Origin: Crotophaga sulcirostris
Lineage: Eukaryota > Chordata > Aves > Cuculiformes > Crotophagidae
DNA length: 64,000 bases
Reading direction: 5' to 3'
Assembly: GCA_013397455.1 (NCBI GenBank)
Contig: VYZB01000190.1
Span: forward strand, 1,247,705-1,311,704
Part shown: piece by piece, positions 27,301-40,787 of the stretch
Position numbering within the stretch: position 1 is the stretch's first letter
Layout of the letters: every line of letters begins with the position of its first letter
Notes under the pieces: model-generated
Told to the model about the DNA's origin: nothing
The model's input: only the letters and a program-made list of their open reading frames with translations
Databases searched by the model: none
Made by a program: the position numbers and the translations under genes

Positions 27301-30300
27301 AAAATGGCTCGTTCAAGATGTCTCTAAGCTTCCTGAATTTTTGCAATGATTTGTTCTAAATCAAATAGGAAACTGGAAGAAAGTGGTAGACTGGAAGAAA
27401 CTTTCCAAATATATAGACTATTATACTGGTCTATTTGCTACAAACAAATTTTATATAAATTGAGGTATTTTGACAGCGAATTAAGCTGGTTTCGGTAGTG
27501 TTTCTTAACTCCATGTGCAGTGCCACATGAACATATCCGCGCTGCTCCTAGTCGCACAACAGCTTCTAGGCTACCAGCTCTCTGTACCATACTCCTTCAC
27601 TTTCCCAACTGCAAGGGTAGCAAAGCAAGCTCATTTGGCTTCTTTTTTGTTGCTCTCTACACGTAGCCAAAGTCAACCACAGGTGGTGACACTGGAAAAC
27701 AAAAGTCTTACACAAGCATAATTTATGGTCTTAGATAACCTAGTCATATTTTTTAAAAAAGTTAAACATATTCTCCATGGTATGCACTGAATCTCCTTCG
27801 TAGTCCTAAATAGACTCCCTCCTAGGAAGCGACTCTTAAGAGAAAGGTCCAGAAAGCACAGTGAATTGCCCTCTGGAGATTTATTTTTCTTTGCTAACTA
27901 GAGAGGAATCCTTGAAGGTTAGTTTAAGATTTTGGTAGTTAAAGTCAGGCTAGAGGAAAGACACCCCTGAGTACCTCTTGAAGCTCTCCAGGCTCACAAT
28001 TTTGGGTTGATTACAGTAGTATAAATAGGATCATGACCCTGAGTCATAAAATATGGCTAAAGAAGACGGAAAAACATGAAAGAAGATGAGAGGTAAAGGT
28101 GCAGATTAGGAGTAACAAAAAAAAACAGAGAAAAAAATACAGAAATTAAAATACACTGCCATGTCTGTATTTAAACCTAAAAATTTAGGAGATTTCACAC
28201 TGCATGTCTTTTATATTAGTTAAATAGTTGACAATCAGAGGCACATATCTAGCTTCACTCATTACCTTTAAAGAAAACTCAGAGATTTCAAAATGCAAAT
28301 ATTTAAATTTGGCTTTTCCAGGCACATTAATGAGCAACCGATTGGTAGCTGAGTATTTGACCCTAGCAGGAAACAATGGCCATTCTAGCATATCTATGTT
28401 TCAGAAAGAAAAGCTAGTCTTTCCACAACTAAAAAAGAGACATAAACTCAAGAATAATTCATAAGATTAAGACATTGTGGAATAGATATAGTCACTGTAC
28501 TGTAATAAAGAATCCAAGTAAAAATTACTTATCAAAGAATTGCAGGCTACTGATCCAAAAGGAATTGTACATACAACTAGGAAGCTACACATTATAATTA
28601 GAAAAATAATATTTTCCAACTAGTTACAATTTAGATTTTTTGCATGAAAACACTTTTCTATGGGTTGGAAGAGGTTATAAAAGGTTAACAGTGAAAGCCA
28701 GACTATTGCTTGCCTATCACCAACAGATTTGCAGTCATTGACAGAATAATTATCCAGGAAATACTAATGCTCTTGTCAACTTACTCCTGCTTCAGAAAGG
28801 TTTCAGCCTAAACAGGGAGTAACACATTTCAAAGGTTAGTTCTCTTCCATTATCCAAACCAGAGAATACTTACTACAAACATTATGGCTTTCATTGAAAC
28901 CGTATCTGCGATTTGATAATGGCTCAAAGAGCATTAGGAAGTATGAATGCCTAATTTAACTTGAATAAATGGATTTCAGAAAACTTTTTTTAGTGCTACA
29001 GAAATCTATGTAAGGGTTTGCTTTGTAAAATATGATGTAAAAACTAGATGAGATTAAGTTGAGTTATCAACTTAGTATACAGTTGCTTTCAAGAATACAG
29101 GACGAAACATGATAAAAGTCTTTGCCATGAAGACTTAAAAGAATTGAACAGGAAGAGCAACAAAGAACTGGTAAAGCAAAGATATTTTTCAATAAACAGT
29201 TTTTAAAAATGAGCATCTATGGAAAAGTGATAGATACTTTCGTCTGAAACCTAATTCCGTGAACTAACACATTCTTCTAATCCCTTGGACATTAACTTAT
29301 TTTACACCCTTGCCACAGACTTAAATACCTTCTAAGAACAAATGGAGACAAAGTGGTGAAGTAGCATGGGAAAGCTACATTATCACTCACTGCACTATAT
29401 CCTTATGCGAAAGGAGAGAGATTTTCAGTTTCCCAAACTGGCTACTTAGCAATTTCTATAAAACACTAAATTTGCTGAAGGTTTCTATTATTAGTACCTC
29501 TCTGTATTTCTAAAAGCTCATAAGCCTTGCTTTTTAACACCCTAAAATGAAGTAAAAATATAATTCTGTCAGGGATTTAGCTGCTACTTTGGACAATGAT
29601 AAGTTCAGCGTTCAGACACCACTAACACTTCCCAGCCCTCATGCAACTGCAGCCCAGTATGTCCAAGCTTGTGGTGCTTACGCGCCAGGTCCCTCAAGCC
29701 CTGACACTATCAAGGTTCTAAAGTGTAAACCCACTCACAAAAGACAGCAGTCTCACCCTGCAGAGAGCACCAGTACGTTTTCTGAGAATGTGCTTGCTAG
29801 AGCAAACGCATGGGGAAAAAAGAAGGGTTGAAAAAAAAAACCGCAGGAAGTAAGACTTTCTGAGACTGGAGTAAATGAAATTCTTTCTTGGGAGACAGAC
29901 AACCCCACTTCATCTCATCTATAGAAAGTATTAGATTTGAGACTGTCTGCCTACCAGGAGGTTCCCATTAACCAGAAAGTACTTGTTATTTGGCAGGACG
30001 TTTTCATTTTCCCCTCTTGGAATTGTTCAGTTTGCTTTTAAATATTTATTCAGCCAAAGAGCAAGCAATTGACTCCACAGACTACTCTTCTGTGAAGAAA
30101 GGGGGTCAGGTTTATGTTCCTCCTCCATTAGCTATTTAATCAATTATCCAAATTGGCAAAGTTTCAAGAGGAGAAAGTCAGTCACTTCATCCCAAAATAA
30201 CCATTCAGTCAGAAGTTAGGGCACATTTCTGACCTGAAAGTGCCTGTGAGTGAAATTTTTTCTCCAGCTCATAAGTGTGGGTGCATTTTTAAAAGGTCAT

Positions 30301-32447
30301 CCACCTAAATGGCAAGTGCTCTAATTACTGGATATTTGGACATCAATTAGCAGCATGTTCTAATTATTTTGGAGAAAAGGCAGGTCTAGCTTATATGCTT
30401 ACTTTCAGGGGACAGTAGACACTTCCACAGTGCTGGAAGTGCCTTCAAGGTCTAGGTTGTACAAGTACTACTGTCCTACCATATTTCCTTGAAGTTATCC
30501 CTCCTTCTGCTTCCTGATTTCTCTGGATCCCACTCTTACTCATCTGTCACTTATGCTTTACACGGGAAGCCCAACTCAGGACAGTTAATAAGTCTTTACA
30601 AACAAAGTATGTGTCAGACATTGCAATGCTTGACAGTTGCATCCAAAAAAATTGGGTACTAAAAGGCAAAGCAATTCCTTAGTTCACTTTTGGTGTCTTG
30701 TCCCTACATTAGATGAAGCATCCATATTGAAGTGTTTATGAGCTGGACACCATCCCCAAGGAAGACAAGCAGTACAGACTATCAAGTACTGGGCAACCTG
30801 CACACAGAGTAGAGGGGTACGGAAAGTCACAACACTGAACAGGCAGTTCCATACAGAGGGGAACGTTAATCACAAAGTCTGTTTTAAATTTCATCCAGCC
30901 AGAAGTTAAGCACCCTGCTTAGTATTTGAAGGATGTACATCTATCCATCCAGGTTTCAATCATGTTAGCAAAGCAGATATTTTTTTATTTATTTTATTTT
31001 ATATTTTTAGAAATTGAAGGGAGGAAGACAAAAGGAAAAGGAATAAAGCTTTTATTTTAAAATAAAAAGAAAAGAGGTGTGCTGATACTCTCCTAATAAC
31101 AATGTGATTAGATTTGTTATGCAAAATGTTGGCAGTCTGGCTTCAGTTCTGCTAATTCCCAGCTCTAGCTGTGGAATTGCAACCTGCTACTCCCAGAGAC
31201 TGTTCCAAGCTAAAACACTGGCCATACCTGTAGGAACCATGTCACTACATGGTCAGAATGGAGGAATTAAATATTTATTTGCCCACACAGAAGAGCTGAA
31301 TGACTCTTTAACCGAGTGTCTGACAGAGCTGCCAAAGGAAGGGTATTTGGTGCAGTACTTAGTCCATGAGCTGGCATGATGAAAGATTTACACAGTCCTT
31401 GAATGTGTTCAGTCTTCAGAAGACTGAAGGTTCTTCTGGGGACATACACAAATAAATAAGTCAAAAAACTGAGTTAGGAAGGAGTAACTCCAGGGCAAAG
31501 TCATGGTGGAGTTTGCTGTTCAGAGCCTAGGAGACTACCAGTTGACTGGGAGAAGTAGTGCATGTTTGCAGTGAATCCCAGTTACCATACATTGGTTTGG
31601 TTGCAAAGCGTGCATGAATTAAGATTTCTTTTGAAGCAAAGAAAACTGGAAGCTCTGCTTACAGTCTGTACCAAATGCACTGTAACTTGTTCTTTGAACA
31701 GCCTCAGACTATGTGCAGGACAATAACATTTGGTCGAAGACAACAAACTGAATCTAGTCTTTGGTAAAACACATTGATCACATACCTTAAATACATGGAC
31801 CTCATCACCAGCTGCTTTGATCTGCTGGTCTGCTCTTATCGCGCTGAATTGCTTAATACAGACAAATACATTCAAGTCACATTTCTGCTGCCTAAAACCC
31901 TTAATGTATCTAGCTGTCAGTCTCTGTGTGGATTTTGCCCTCAAGTATCACAAATAAATGTGAAAATTTCAAATTCCTTTCTTTTTTCCTGGGGCAAATA
32001 AAATAACTTCTATAATCAAGTATGAAGTGATAATTTGGGAAATGATGCAGAGGAAAAGATGAAAATTAGGAACTGAAATAAAACAAATCTGAGCAATAAA
32101 AGAAACAAAGGCAGGAATAAAGTGTTCCAGAAGTTAAGGAAACATCAGTAATGACTAAGAAGGAACAGACTGGAGAGGAAAACAAGTGGTAATGAAGCAG
32201 GAGGAAAATACTATTTTGAAGCAATGTTTTGTAGAAAGCTTAAAAAAACTATACATACCAGTAGATAGCACAGATTACTATCTCGACTGATCAGTGACTA
32301 CTCTCTCAAGTCTATACCAGCCTTTTCCCATTGCTGCTGAAATAGCCTATGCCTATCACATATTACTTTCCCTTTATGGCATCAGAAGTGTTCTCCATAT
32401 TTTGGGGGAAATCTGAGCTAAACCAATTTTTTGACGTACAAGAAGGC
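27301..32447. other. AT-rich noncoding sequence
   Basis: There is no supported gene in 5.1 kb. Small frames at 29589-29831 and 31104-31379 (up to 91 codons) and a 120-codon - strand frame at 31582-31944 show no domain I recognise and no exon signals I can defend. The last lies in a region of mixed composition and could be checked by homology search. Near 30250-30400 there are repeated TAATTA/CTAATTA words that could be regulatory, but this is untested. Confidence 0.5.
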
Positions 32448-32530
32448 ACGGTTAGAGCTGGGGACTAGGAACCTAGTGCCTTGGTCTCCGTATCTAGCTG
32501 TGCATCTCTGACCTTCAGAGAGGCATAATT
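32448..32530 (+). mobile_element. Possible MIR-type SINE relic
   Basis: The order GGTTAGAGCTGGGGACTAGG, then CTTGGTCTCCGTATC, then AGCTGTGCATCTCTGACCTTC, then AGAGAGGC follows the MIR/CORE-SINE layout. That layout is a tRNA-like head (GGTTAGAGC..GGGACT), a B-box-like stretch, then the AGCTGTGTGACCTT core and CTCTCTG. It is heavily diverged, with indels. The assignment is from memory of the MIR consensus and is moderate to weak. Confidence 0.45.
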
Positions 32531-35500
32531 CTGGAGTCATTTTTTCTACTTACCTGAACACTACAGATAATCCATACCCATTACACAGCATTAAGCACTT
32601 ACAAAAATGGGGCACAAACATCAAAATGACTTCTCCTATAACAACCAAGTGAAAGGAACAAATATTATCTGCATAGTAATGCAAGTAAAAAGAATTACAA
32701 ATTAGACCAGTGCAACAAAGTTCAGGAAAGCAAACAAATTTACAAATACACCAGAGGAAATTACTCTGTTAAGGAGTGGCGTGGTGGGGAAGGAAAAAAG
32801 CTGACTTTCAGGGAGGAGTATTTTAACTAGATAGGGTGCCTAAGAATCTCAGCTGCTCATGTGGACCAGGAGGAATAGGAGTAGGTATATATGTACATGT
32901 GTATACATGTGTGTACATTCCTATATAAGTATGTGTATATATATACTTAAAAAAAATATTGTTAAGACACAGCGATAAATTCAGCACATTAGACTGTTAC
33001 CTTTTTATACCTTCACACAGAAAGCTGCAGATTTTCCCGGTAACATCCAGTGGAATGTCATATTCTTTCTTTCTAGAGCTGCACAGAATTTTTTCAGCAA
33101 AGAATGGAAGACAATTTGATTGTTATACATCAAAACATCCCTTGGAATTGTGCAAATTTCAAGAAAAAATTGTTTTGAAAAAGTGGAAAACGTACATTTT
33201 TCGAGTTTCTATTCTACAAAAGTTTTCCACTGCAGTGTTTTATTCATCAGAGAAAATAACAAATGATTTTGGCTTTATCATAATCAGTCTTCTAAACTTA
33301 TCTACAACTAGATTGTCCTAAAAGCAGAATTATTGACTGAAAAAAATCCTTTTGAATCTGTAGAAATGTTCAACTTATGTTTTCGTTTTTTTCAGAATAA
33401 AAAGCTGGCAAAACTGTAAAATTTCCCATAAACAAAATTATATTTTCATATGGCTGAGTGCTTCATTACTAACCATGCAACAAATTCTTAACATTTTTTC
33501 CCCTGTGTATCTTAGGTGTTAAGGAAAACAGAATTTGTTATCCTCAGAACGCCGTGCATAATATGGTCGCAAAATCATTATTTGAGAAAGTGAGTTGTCT
33601 TAACAGCTAAACTGTTTTGCCTCATAACAATATTGAGAAGAATGTGGTGATATGAAAGCTAATTAAATTTAGGCCTACTTGAAAGTGTCAAGATGATGTG
33701 AGATAAAGCAACTTATTTTAATAACAGGTAGTTTCCCAGTTTAAGTTGTACTTCTAAGACTGGTATCTGTCTCTGCATTTTGTAATCATATCTTATAAAT
33801 GTGTAAAAAAGCTTGTATGCTGGTATCTTCTTTGGGTGCCCACTGCTGTAGTTCACAGGTTTTGGTCTACTACTTCTATTACTGAATTGAGTTGACTCAT
33901 CCGTACTGTAGTTAATACGTACACACACGTATCAATGATTTTCCTATTCATTTCAATGAATGCATGAAATTACATTACTCCCAGAATTATACTGCATATT
34001 ATCAACTGGGTAAAAATTCCCAGCCCCAAGTTTCATAGCAGGGCTGCTGTGTTTCGCTCCAACTTGGATTAAGTTTGGAATTCCTTCTCACCAACTATTG
34101 CTACTGATTGTCATGCAAGGCTTAAAATCCTCTTGTCTGGAAAGATCTAAAAACTAGATGTAATTACTGTTGTTAACATTTTGTTTGTTATAATTGCTTT
34201 AACAATACAAATGCTTTCAGCTGCTCGCATTTGCCTGCCCTAGAACACCTGTGCAAAGATGACTCTTCACCTCAGTGAGGCCTTAAGTAAACACACTATA
34301 TTTAGCTGTGTACTCTAACTATTAAAAAATATTTTAAATTTTATTTTGAAATCTTCTCATTGCTTTTTCCTTAAATATTCTTTATTTAGAATCTCAAATA
34401 TTATCACCTTGACGCAAGCAGGCATGCAGGCCAGGGCTGGAGGTCCAACAAATGTGGAGGGAAGAAAGCGCAGTGAGGCCTAGCCGAGCATCCAGGTGTA
34501 GAGAGGTCAAGTGAGGGGGAATTTTGTCTGTGTCACCCAGGAAGCTTTGCTGGGGAGGCAGCTGGTCTTTCCTTTGCTTCCCACACGTGCTGCACAGCAA
34601 GGGTGGCTGGTAAGCAGCTGTAGGATAGGTGTGGATACCATCTGGGAACTGAAGTTTGATTCCTTCCCCGAGCTCCTCACTTACAACTCTAGTATCAGTG
34701 CTAATATTTAATTCAAGACATCAATTGTCTCTTAGCATAGGTGGTTGAGGTAAATGCTGTTTGGGGTAAGCATTCTCTCTTAAAACTCTCCTAACTGTTA
34801 CAAGTTTTAGAACTAGTAAGTTTTTATGCTCCAAACTGGCATTTTTAGATAGTATTGCATTTTCTTTATCCATTCAGCTGAAGAGTGTTGCTTAAAAAAA
34901 CTTTTTTTTTTTAAGTCCGGTAGTTGCAAGAAACTAATGAGCATTTGTGTCAGAGCAAGCTTACTACATTACACTTAAACATTGGCCTTTAAACTATGAG
35001 TAGTTAGAATTGCTGAATAATACTCTTAAGCAGTTAGTTTGCAAAAATCTTGTATTGTCAGCTTAAATAAATCGTAAAATTGGTATAGCCTAGGTTGATA
35101 GCCATGGCTATTTAGTGGATACATTTTATTTCAAACATAACAATACAGGCAATAATAATAACTTGGTTGCTTTCTAAGTGAAGTTAGAAGTCCTCCCATT
35201 TCATTTAAATGCAATATTCAGCAGTAGAGACCATAAAATATTTCCCATTTCAAATTCTTAATTTCAAAAGTTCATGATTTTCCATATTTCAGATTAAATA
35301 AGGGATCTTCTACTATTGACCCATACTAACATCCCTTCTAATTTTAAAGCATGAATTATTTCTATTGAAAAATAATTTTAATGGTAATTCCAAATCCAGT
35401 TCTACCATCAGTTCTACCCTCTTCTTCTAAGCCAAGACTTAACAACTTTGCCAAACAGTAAAGACTCAGCTCTGACAAAGTCACATTGCTTGTCACGTGA

Positions 35501-37239
35501 GTAACTTGATGTACACTATCATTCAATTTGTTGGAATACACACACTTGTAAAGCTTTGCATTTATGCAAACAATTTCAGGTTTAATGTCTTCATTCTGCA
35601 TAACCTTAATTTTAAGGAAAGCCTTTCTTCTGTAGTTTAAACCAGCGAAGAAACTTCCCTGAAAACCTATTCTGTACAAATATGCAGTTCCACTGAAATT
35701 ACAATGCTCTATGAAACCAAATTAATTTAGCTGAAGTCTTGGGTTGAAAGAAATCCCTCAAAAAAAGAAACGTTCAAATTGATTCTGATAAGTTGGGATA
35801 TGTATTACAATATTTTACATTTTTAACATTTCATTCTATCCAAAACAATCTGGGGAGAAACTTTGTTGTTTGAGGACTTCTAAATATGTCTTTCATTTCA
35901 AAAGGAGACGTTTGTAATTTCAAAAACCTGTGAAATGTAACTCTGATAAGTAGAGAAAACTGATTTTGTTGCTTTATCAGTCTGCTTCACCCTGGGGTGT
36001 CTGGCATAGTCTACTTGTTGGCACCTGCCATCTGTCCTTGGTTAGTAATCTCCTCTGGGTACTGCTGTAGGTACCTGACTTCCTAAGATGTGGTGACTCA
36101 TCTGAAGAAAGTCTTTGAACATATAGAGATTTAATACTGCCTAATTGTTTAAAAACTATTTAAAAATATTTTGAACTCCTACCCAGCGCCTCCATCTAGT
36201 GAAAAAAAGAAAAAAAGGTGAAAAAAGCTTCAGGAGGAACTGTGGGGAAATGTAGAGACAAAAATTCAACCAAGATGTTAAGTGACTACTTTATCGTAAG
36301 TACAGGCAGTTTTAAATTAAAGTAGTTTGACTGCAACTTGAATTGTAGTTCAAATCAGTAAGAAAGACACTATGTATTAAATGACTATTTAATCATGGAC
36401 TATGTTTATGCTTTTTAGTTATTTTCTTAAAGAATATTTGAGCATTGCTCACTTTTAACCAGTAAATCACACCAATCAACAGTCCAATATGAGCATGATA
36501 CAAAAATCAGTACCATTTTTTACTAATCACGAAGTAGCCTGCATCTGTCATTTTTTTGGATTTTTAATTTGTGCATTTTAATATGAAAAATTATCATTAA
36601 TGTTTTAATGTTACCTAGATGCTTTGGTATGGAAGTTGATATACAATTAAAGTCCAGAAAACATATTCTAGGATTGTTTTATTACATAAATAAACCAATA
36701 ACAAAGGTGCTAGATAAATACAAACTTTAAAAGATACATCCCATACTTAAGAAAACCCCACATTCATTTCCTAAATGAAAAAAAAAATAATTTTAAATGA
36801 AGTATATGTTTTACATCATTGTCTCCTTTGAAGTTTAGACCAAACATTAATACTGGAATGTTTTAATTTAGCCAGGTATGTGAGTGCACAGTTAAGTCAT
36901 TGTCTACTGTCAGATCAAAATGTAGCATTATGTGGTAATGAAATATGAAAAAGTATGAGGCTGTTTGCTCATGAATTAAATATGTAGTCCAGAACCAAAT
37001 ATCTGACAACATGGAATTAGCATTCTGTCTACAAAAATTTTTTTAAAAAAAGAAAGCATAAAAGCTCTTTTTTTAAAAGAAAAAAGAAAAATATTTGTAT
37101 GTAATTAATTGATTTCTCTCTGCTCTAGTCTGTGAGATACAAACACGTATTTCCAGTAAGATATCCTTGAAGGACTAAATGTCTCAAGGGACTGGTAATC
37201 ACATTTTTGGAGCCTTTCACCTCTCATTCACTGATTCAA
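32531..37239. other. AT-rich noncoding sequence
   Basis: No gene is recognised. An alternating purine-pyrimidine stretch lies at 32885-32946. A somewhat GC-richer patch at 34400-34690 has overlapping short frames on both strands and no recognised domain. A near-palindromic A-run/T-run hairpin lies around 34890-34913. The 120-codon + frame at 32959-33321 and the 105-codon - frame at 35362-35679 are unrecognised and treated as chance. Confidence 0.55.
32885..32946. repeat. TA/TG/CA alternating low-complexity stretch
   Basis: About 60 bases of alternating purine-pyrimidine sequence (GTATATATGTACATGTGTATAC-like words) form a decayed TG/TA microsatellite. Such tracts can adopt left-handed or cruciform structure in vitro, but no function is implied here. 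Confidence 0.7.
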
Positions 37240-37680
37240 ATACAGCCAACATGCAGTAGTGACGGAAAATCATTGCAATTTGAAAGCTGGTTTGTGGCCT
37301 GTGCGAAATGAACCGGTTATTTCACTCCATATCTTAGAGGATCCTGAAGACGCACTTGGCACTTTCAAAAGCACTGGTGCTGAGAATACTGAGCTCCTCA
37401 CAGGATCTGGCCAGGTCCCCAAGGAGGGGACAACAACCAGGGCTGGTTTCTTTGAGGATGGCAGAGGTTGGGCTATCAAATAAAATCCCATTCCAGGAAA
37501 ATTTCCTCAGTACCTTGACCACTTGGAGCAAAGAGGTCCTTAGCCACCTGGAAGATGCCAGTGGGCAGAAATTTTCTGCATGTTGAGTACCCAACCAAGT
37601 CAGTCTGAAACGGCAGCTCAGTGTGGGGTCACCACGCTGTTCTGCTGCTTTCTACGCTCCATAAATGCTGGGTATAAACA
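37240..37680. other. GC-richer unclassified patch with frames open on both strands
   Basis: About 440 bases are richer in GC than the neighbouring DNA and low in stop codons. Four frames of 73-86 codons overlap across 37259-37594, two on each strand. None shows a domain I recognise, and low stop density in several frames at once points to composition or to a decayed repeat rather than a conserved exon. It could be a fragment of an unrecognised retroelement or a retrocopy. Confidence 0.35.
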
Positions 37681-38520
37681 GTTTCATTTTCCACTTCTGC
37701 CAATATGGTAGTTTTCATTAGCACTAAATATACTTAACTGAAGAAGAAAACCAGCAGAAAGACACCCCAGAAATGACTATTCTGAGGGCAGAAGTGCATT
37801 AGTCTATTTTATTTTTTTTTTTTTTACAGAGAGGTATATGACTAGTTAGGAACAGCTAATAAATTGTTCAAGATCATACCTACCATATTCTTGAAAACCT
37901 AACAATAGCTTTTCTCATCAGCTACAAATTATCTCAGTTCTATGTTTCCCAGTGAAGACTTTATATTGTCTTCTTTATGGTTTTGTTTCCTTTACGTTAG
38001 GGACTTTTTTTTTCCACAAGAGGTATATATCTCTTTTTAAGAAAATATACACATCATTTTTCTGAACATTTAGTATGTTGTATTGGAGCTTCCCCAGAGG
38101 AAAGAAAGAAAAGTCTGTTTTCATTAACCACTAAATATAAAGTGGGGAAATTAAAACATTTGGATGTCATGTCAGCTATATATATTGTCTTCTGTGATGT
38201 CACATTTGATTTGCTTTTTTTATGACTTTGACAGCATCATATTAAAAATTTGATTGCACAATGACAGTACAGGCTTTGAATTATTCAGTTTATGAGTGCA
38301 CTCTTACAGGAAGACTATTTTATATTTCTCACCATTTCTGAAAAACTGACTTTTAAAAAAATGTAAGAGGAAAGGGAAATGATTGCTAATAACTAATTAA
38401 TAACTCAAGCTTGGCAAAGGTAACCTCATTTTAATAGAATATCACACAAATTAAAACTAGATTAAATATAACACACAAAGTATTTCAAAAGTCACTTGAA
38501 ACATAATTCTCAGGGTGACA

Positions 38521-38586
38521 TTTTGGCCCCAGTGAAATTGATGGCAAGACTCCAAATCAGTTTCAGTGGAGCTGGGACTTCCTCCT
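38521..38586. repeat. Old near-palindromic dispersed repeat, copy A
   Basis: The sequence GGCCCCAGTGAAATTGATGG, CAAGACTCC, then CAGTTTCAGTGGAGCTGGGA resembles a motif that recurs in archosaur and turtle noncoding DNA (TGGCCCCATTGAAGTCAATGG..AAGACTCCCATTGACTTCAATGG). Left and right parts are imperfect inverted copies of one another. I have no family name for it, and the recognition is from memory. Confidence 0.45.
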
Positions 38587-38709
38587 AACCAAAGAAAACC
38601 TGTACATTTCAAGTCTAGTTTTAGTAACTATCTGTCAGAATGCTTGTGGTACTTAATTAAATTATCTTTACCCATTCTTTTCCTTAGAATACGCTCCAGC
38701 TACTAATGC

Positions 38710-38765
38710 TTACTGAAGTCAGTGATGCTTTTTCCATTCAACTCCCATAAGGGAGTCAGACCCTT
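38710..38765. repeat. Old near-palindromic dispersed repeat, copy B
   Basis: TACTGAAGTCAGTGATGCTT, then CCATTCAACTCCCATAAGGG and AGTCAGACCC follow the same TGAAGTCAATG...CATTGACTTC...GG.GTCAGACCC layout as copy A, 120 bases upstream. It may be a second insertion or a second domain of one larger element. Confidence 0.4.
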
Positions 38766-38979
38766 AAAGCTGTAACCTCTTGGGTAATTTTTGCAATGGT
38801 CTTTCAGGGTTTATACTGTGTATTTTCCTACGATGATTGGGTTCTGCCAGCCTTCTTTTTTGTTCCATTTTACCTCTGTCTGATGTTAAATAAATGCAAT
38901 CTGTTGGTTCATTTGTATCAAATAACTTCAGCTGTAACTCTTTTCAGTGACCAAATTTGTCTTTTCTTCATTACAATTT

Positions 38980-39019
38980 AAGGTTATTTTTAAATCACTA
39001 AGGATATTTTTAAATCACC
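38980..39019 (+). repeat. 20-bp tandem duplication
   Basis: AAGGTTATTTTTAAATCACT is followed immediately by a second copy with two differences (T to A at base 5, T to C at base 20). It is a simple local duplication in AT-rich DNA. Confidence 0.9.
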
Positions 39020-40765
39020 AAAGTTGGAAACATCTGCTCTCCAGCTTGATTAAATTCAGCTAGTACTTTCATACCAGAACCATAAAACAAATAATGTCAT
39101 TTTAAGAAACATGCTATTCCCAACATCTGAAAAGAAATTTTAGAGATATCAGATATGAAAATAACATGCAAAGTCAAACACTTTTTTCCAGTAAACATGA
39201 CTATTATTTAACTAGTTGAGTCCAATAAAACTGCCCATAGCTGTACATACTTTATTCTTTTTCACAAGAATTATTTCATCTGATCTGTCTGTGCAGGTAA
39301 GAACTATAGGCTTGAGTATAGCTTGGAAAGGTAAAGCATGGAGTATTCCATACAAGACATAATAATAATAAATCCTTCAAGTTATGGCAACGAGGAAAAA
39401 TACAAATGATCTTTTTGTGTTCTGGTTCCTCAAAAATGTTTAGCAGAGACGTCTTTGATTCTGCTCACAGCAGTGCCTGGGGAGAATCTCATACCGATTT
39501 AGCTGGGTACAGAATCATGACCACAGTTACACCAAGAAACGTGCTTGTATTCCCTCAGAAATATCTGAGGTTTATTCAAGAGTTTTGTCATTAAAAATAA
39601 ATATTTTGCTGTTCTTCATTTCTCTCCTAACATCTCTCTATTCCAATCTGAAGATGACATGAGTGTCTCTTTTCATTATAAGCAATGAGAATCAGTTACG
39701 GATCACTTATACTACATTATTTTAGTTCACCTATTTAACCTGAATCTAGTCTGTTTCAACACATGAATCACCCAGGGACACCATTTTTTCATTCTTAAAT
39801 GAACAGTTACACACACATCTTGTTTTCCTACTGATAAGCAAAACTTATTTCAAAATATACAATTGGAAACAAGATATCACCATTCAATAACATTTCATCC
39901 TGCAATATCAATATCAGTCTGCAAATATTCTGCCGGAAATAAAAATGCAGAAGCTTCCAGGACAAAACCCTTCTATCCTTACCATTTACTGCTGAATCTC
40001 TATTTAGGCAAACTCCAGTTGACAAAAACAAACGGTAACCTAAATGAATGCAGAATAAAAAAACTACAAAATAACATACCAGTCTACCAATTTCATGTGG
40101 TTTTAACATCCATCCTTATCAAAGGCTTCACAGTTTAAAGACTCTTTCCAAAAAAACCACTACTAACTAAACTGAAATGAGACTCAAAGGATTTCCTTTA
40201 CAACTATTTGTGGTTTGATTGAGAGCAAGCTGACCATTACAGGTGACAAAGAAACTTGTTTCCATAATAACCTTTAAATCTTATTGTTTCAGACTGCCAC
40301 CAGCTGTGGCAGTTAAGATGTGATGATGAAGCCTTTCTGATGAGTCTCACACTGATTCTTCTCTGTATTGCAAGAGGAAAAGCCATCACCCTCTATATTG
40401 TACAGAAAAGCTAAATCTACAGAATTACCAGCTTCTCCTTCCCACAAATTTTGTGCATTACTTGTGTGTAGAGCCACTTGAATCCCTTTACCCAGTGTAA
40501 TGCAGGACTAAGAAGTCCTCTGTAAGTAAGAATGAACAGTAGGAAAAAAGTATAAGTGGAACACATGGAAAAAAATCGATTAAAAACCAAGCAAAAACTG
40601 ACAAAATTTAACAAAAAACAGGAATTGTGGAAAAAAAAAATGACATTTTTCCCTAGTCTTCTTTAGTCTGAAGTGTTATCACAGCACTAGCTGTGGAATG
40701 AAGCTTTAGCGTGAATCCTACATTTGTACTTGTTGGCTATTTGGCAAAGAGGCAAGAGGTTGCTC
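39020..40765. other. AT-rich noncoding sequence
   Basis: No gene or transposon is recognised. Overlapping short frames near 39828-40138 on both strands are chance. Composition begins to change toward the CpG island only after about 40900. Confidence 0.55.
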
Positions 40766-40787
40766 TTTTTTTTTTTTTTTTTTTTTT
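40766..40787 (+). repeat. T22 homopolymer
   Basis: A run of 22 T follows GGTTGCTC. It could be the reverse-complement tail of a retrocopy, but no recognisable sequence flanks it. Confidence 0.9.

Noticed and set aside
31582..31944. 120-codon - strand frame with many cysteines
   Set aside because: No recognisable domain or cysteine spacing pattern, no exon signals; the length is compatible with chance in 64 kb.
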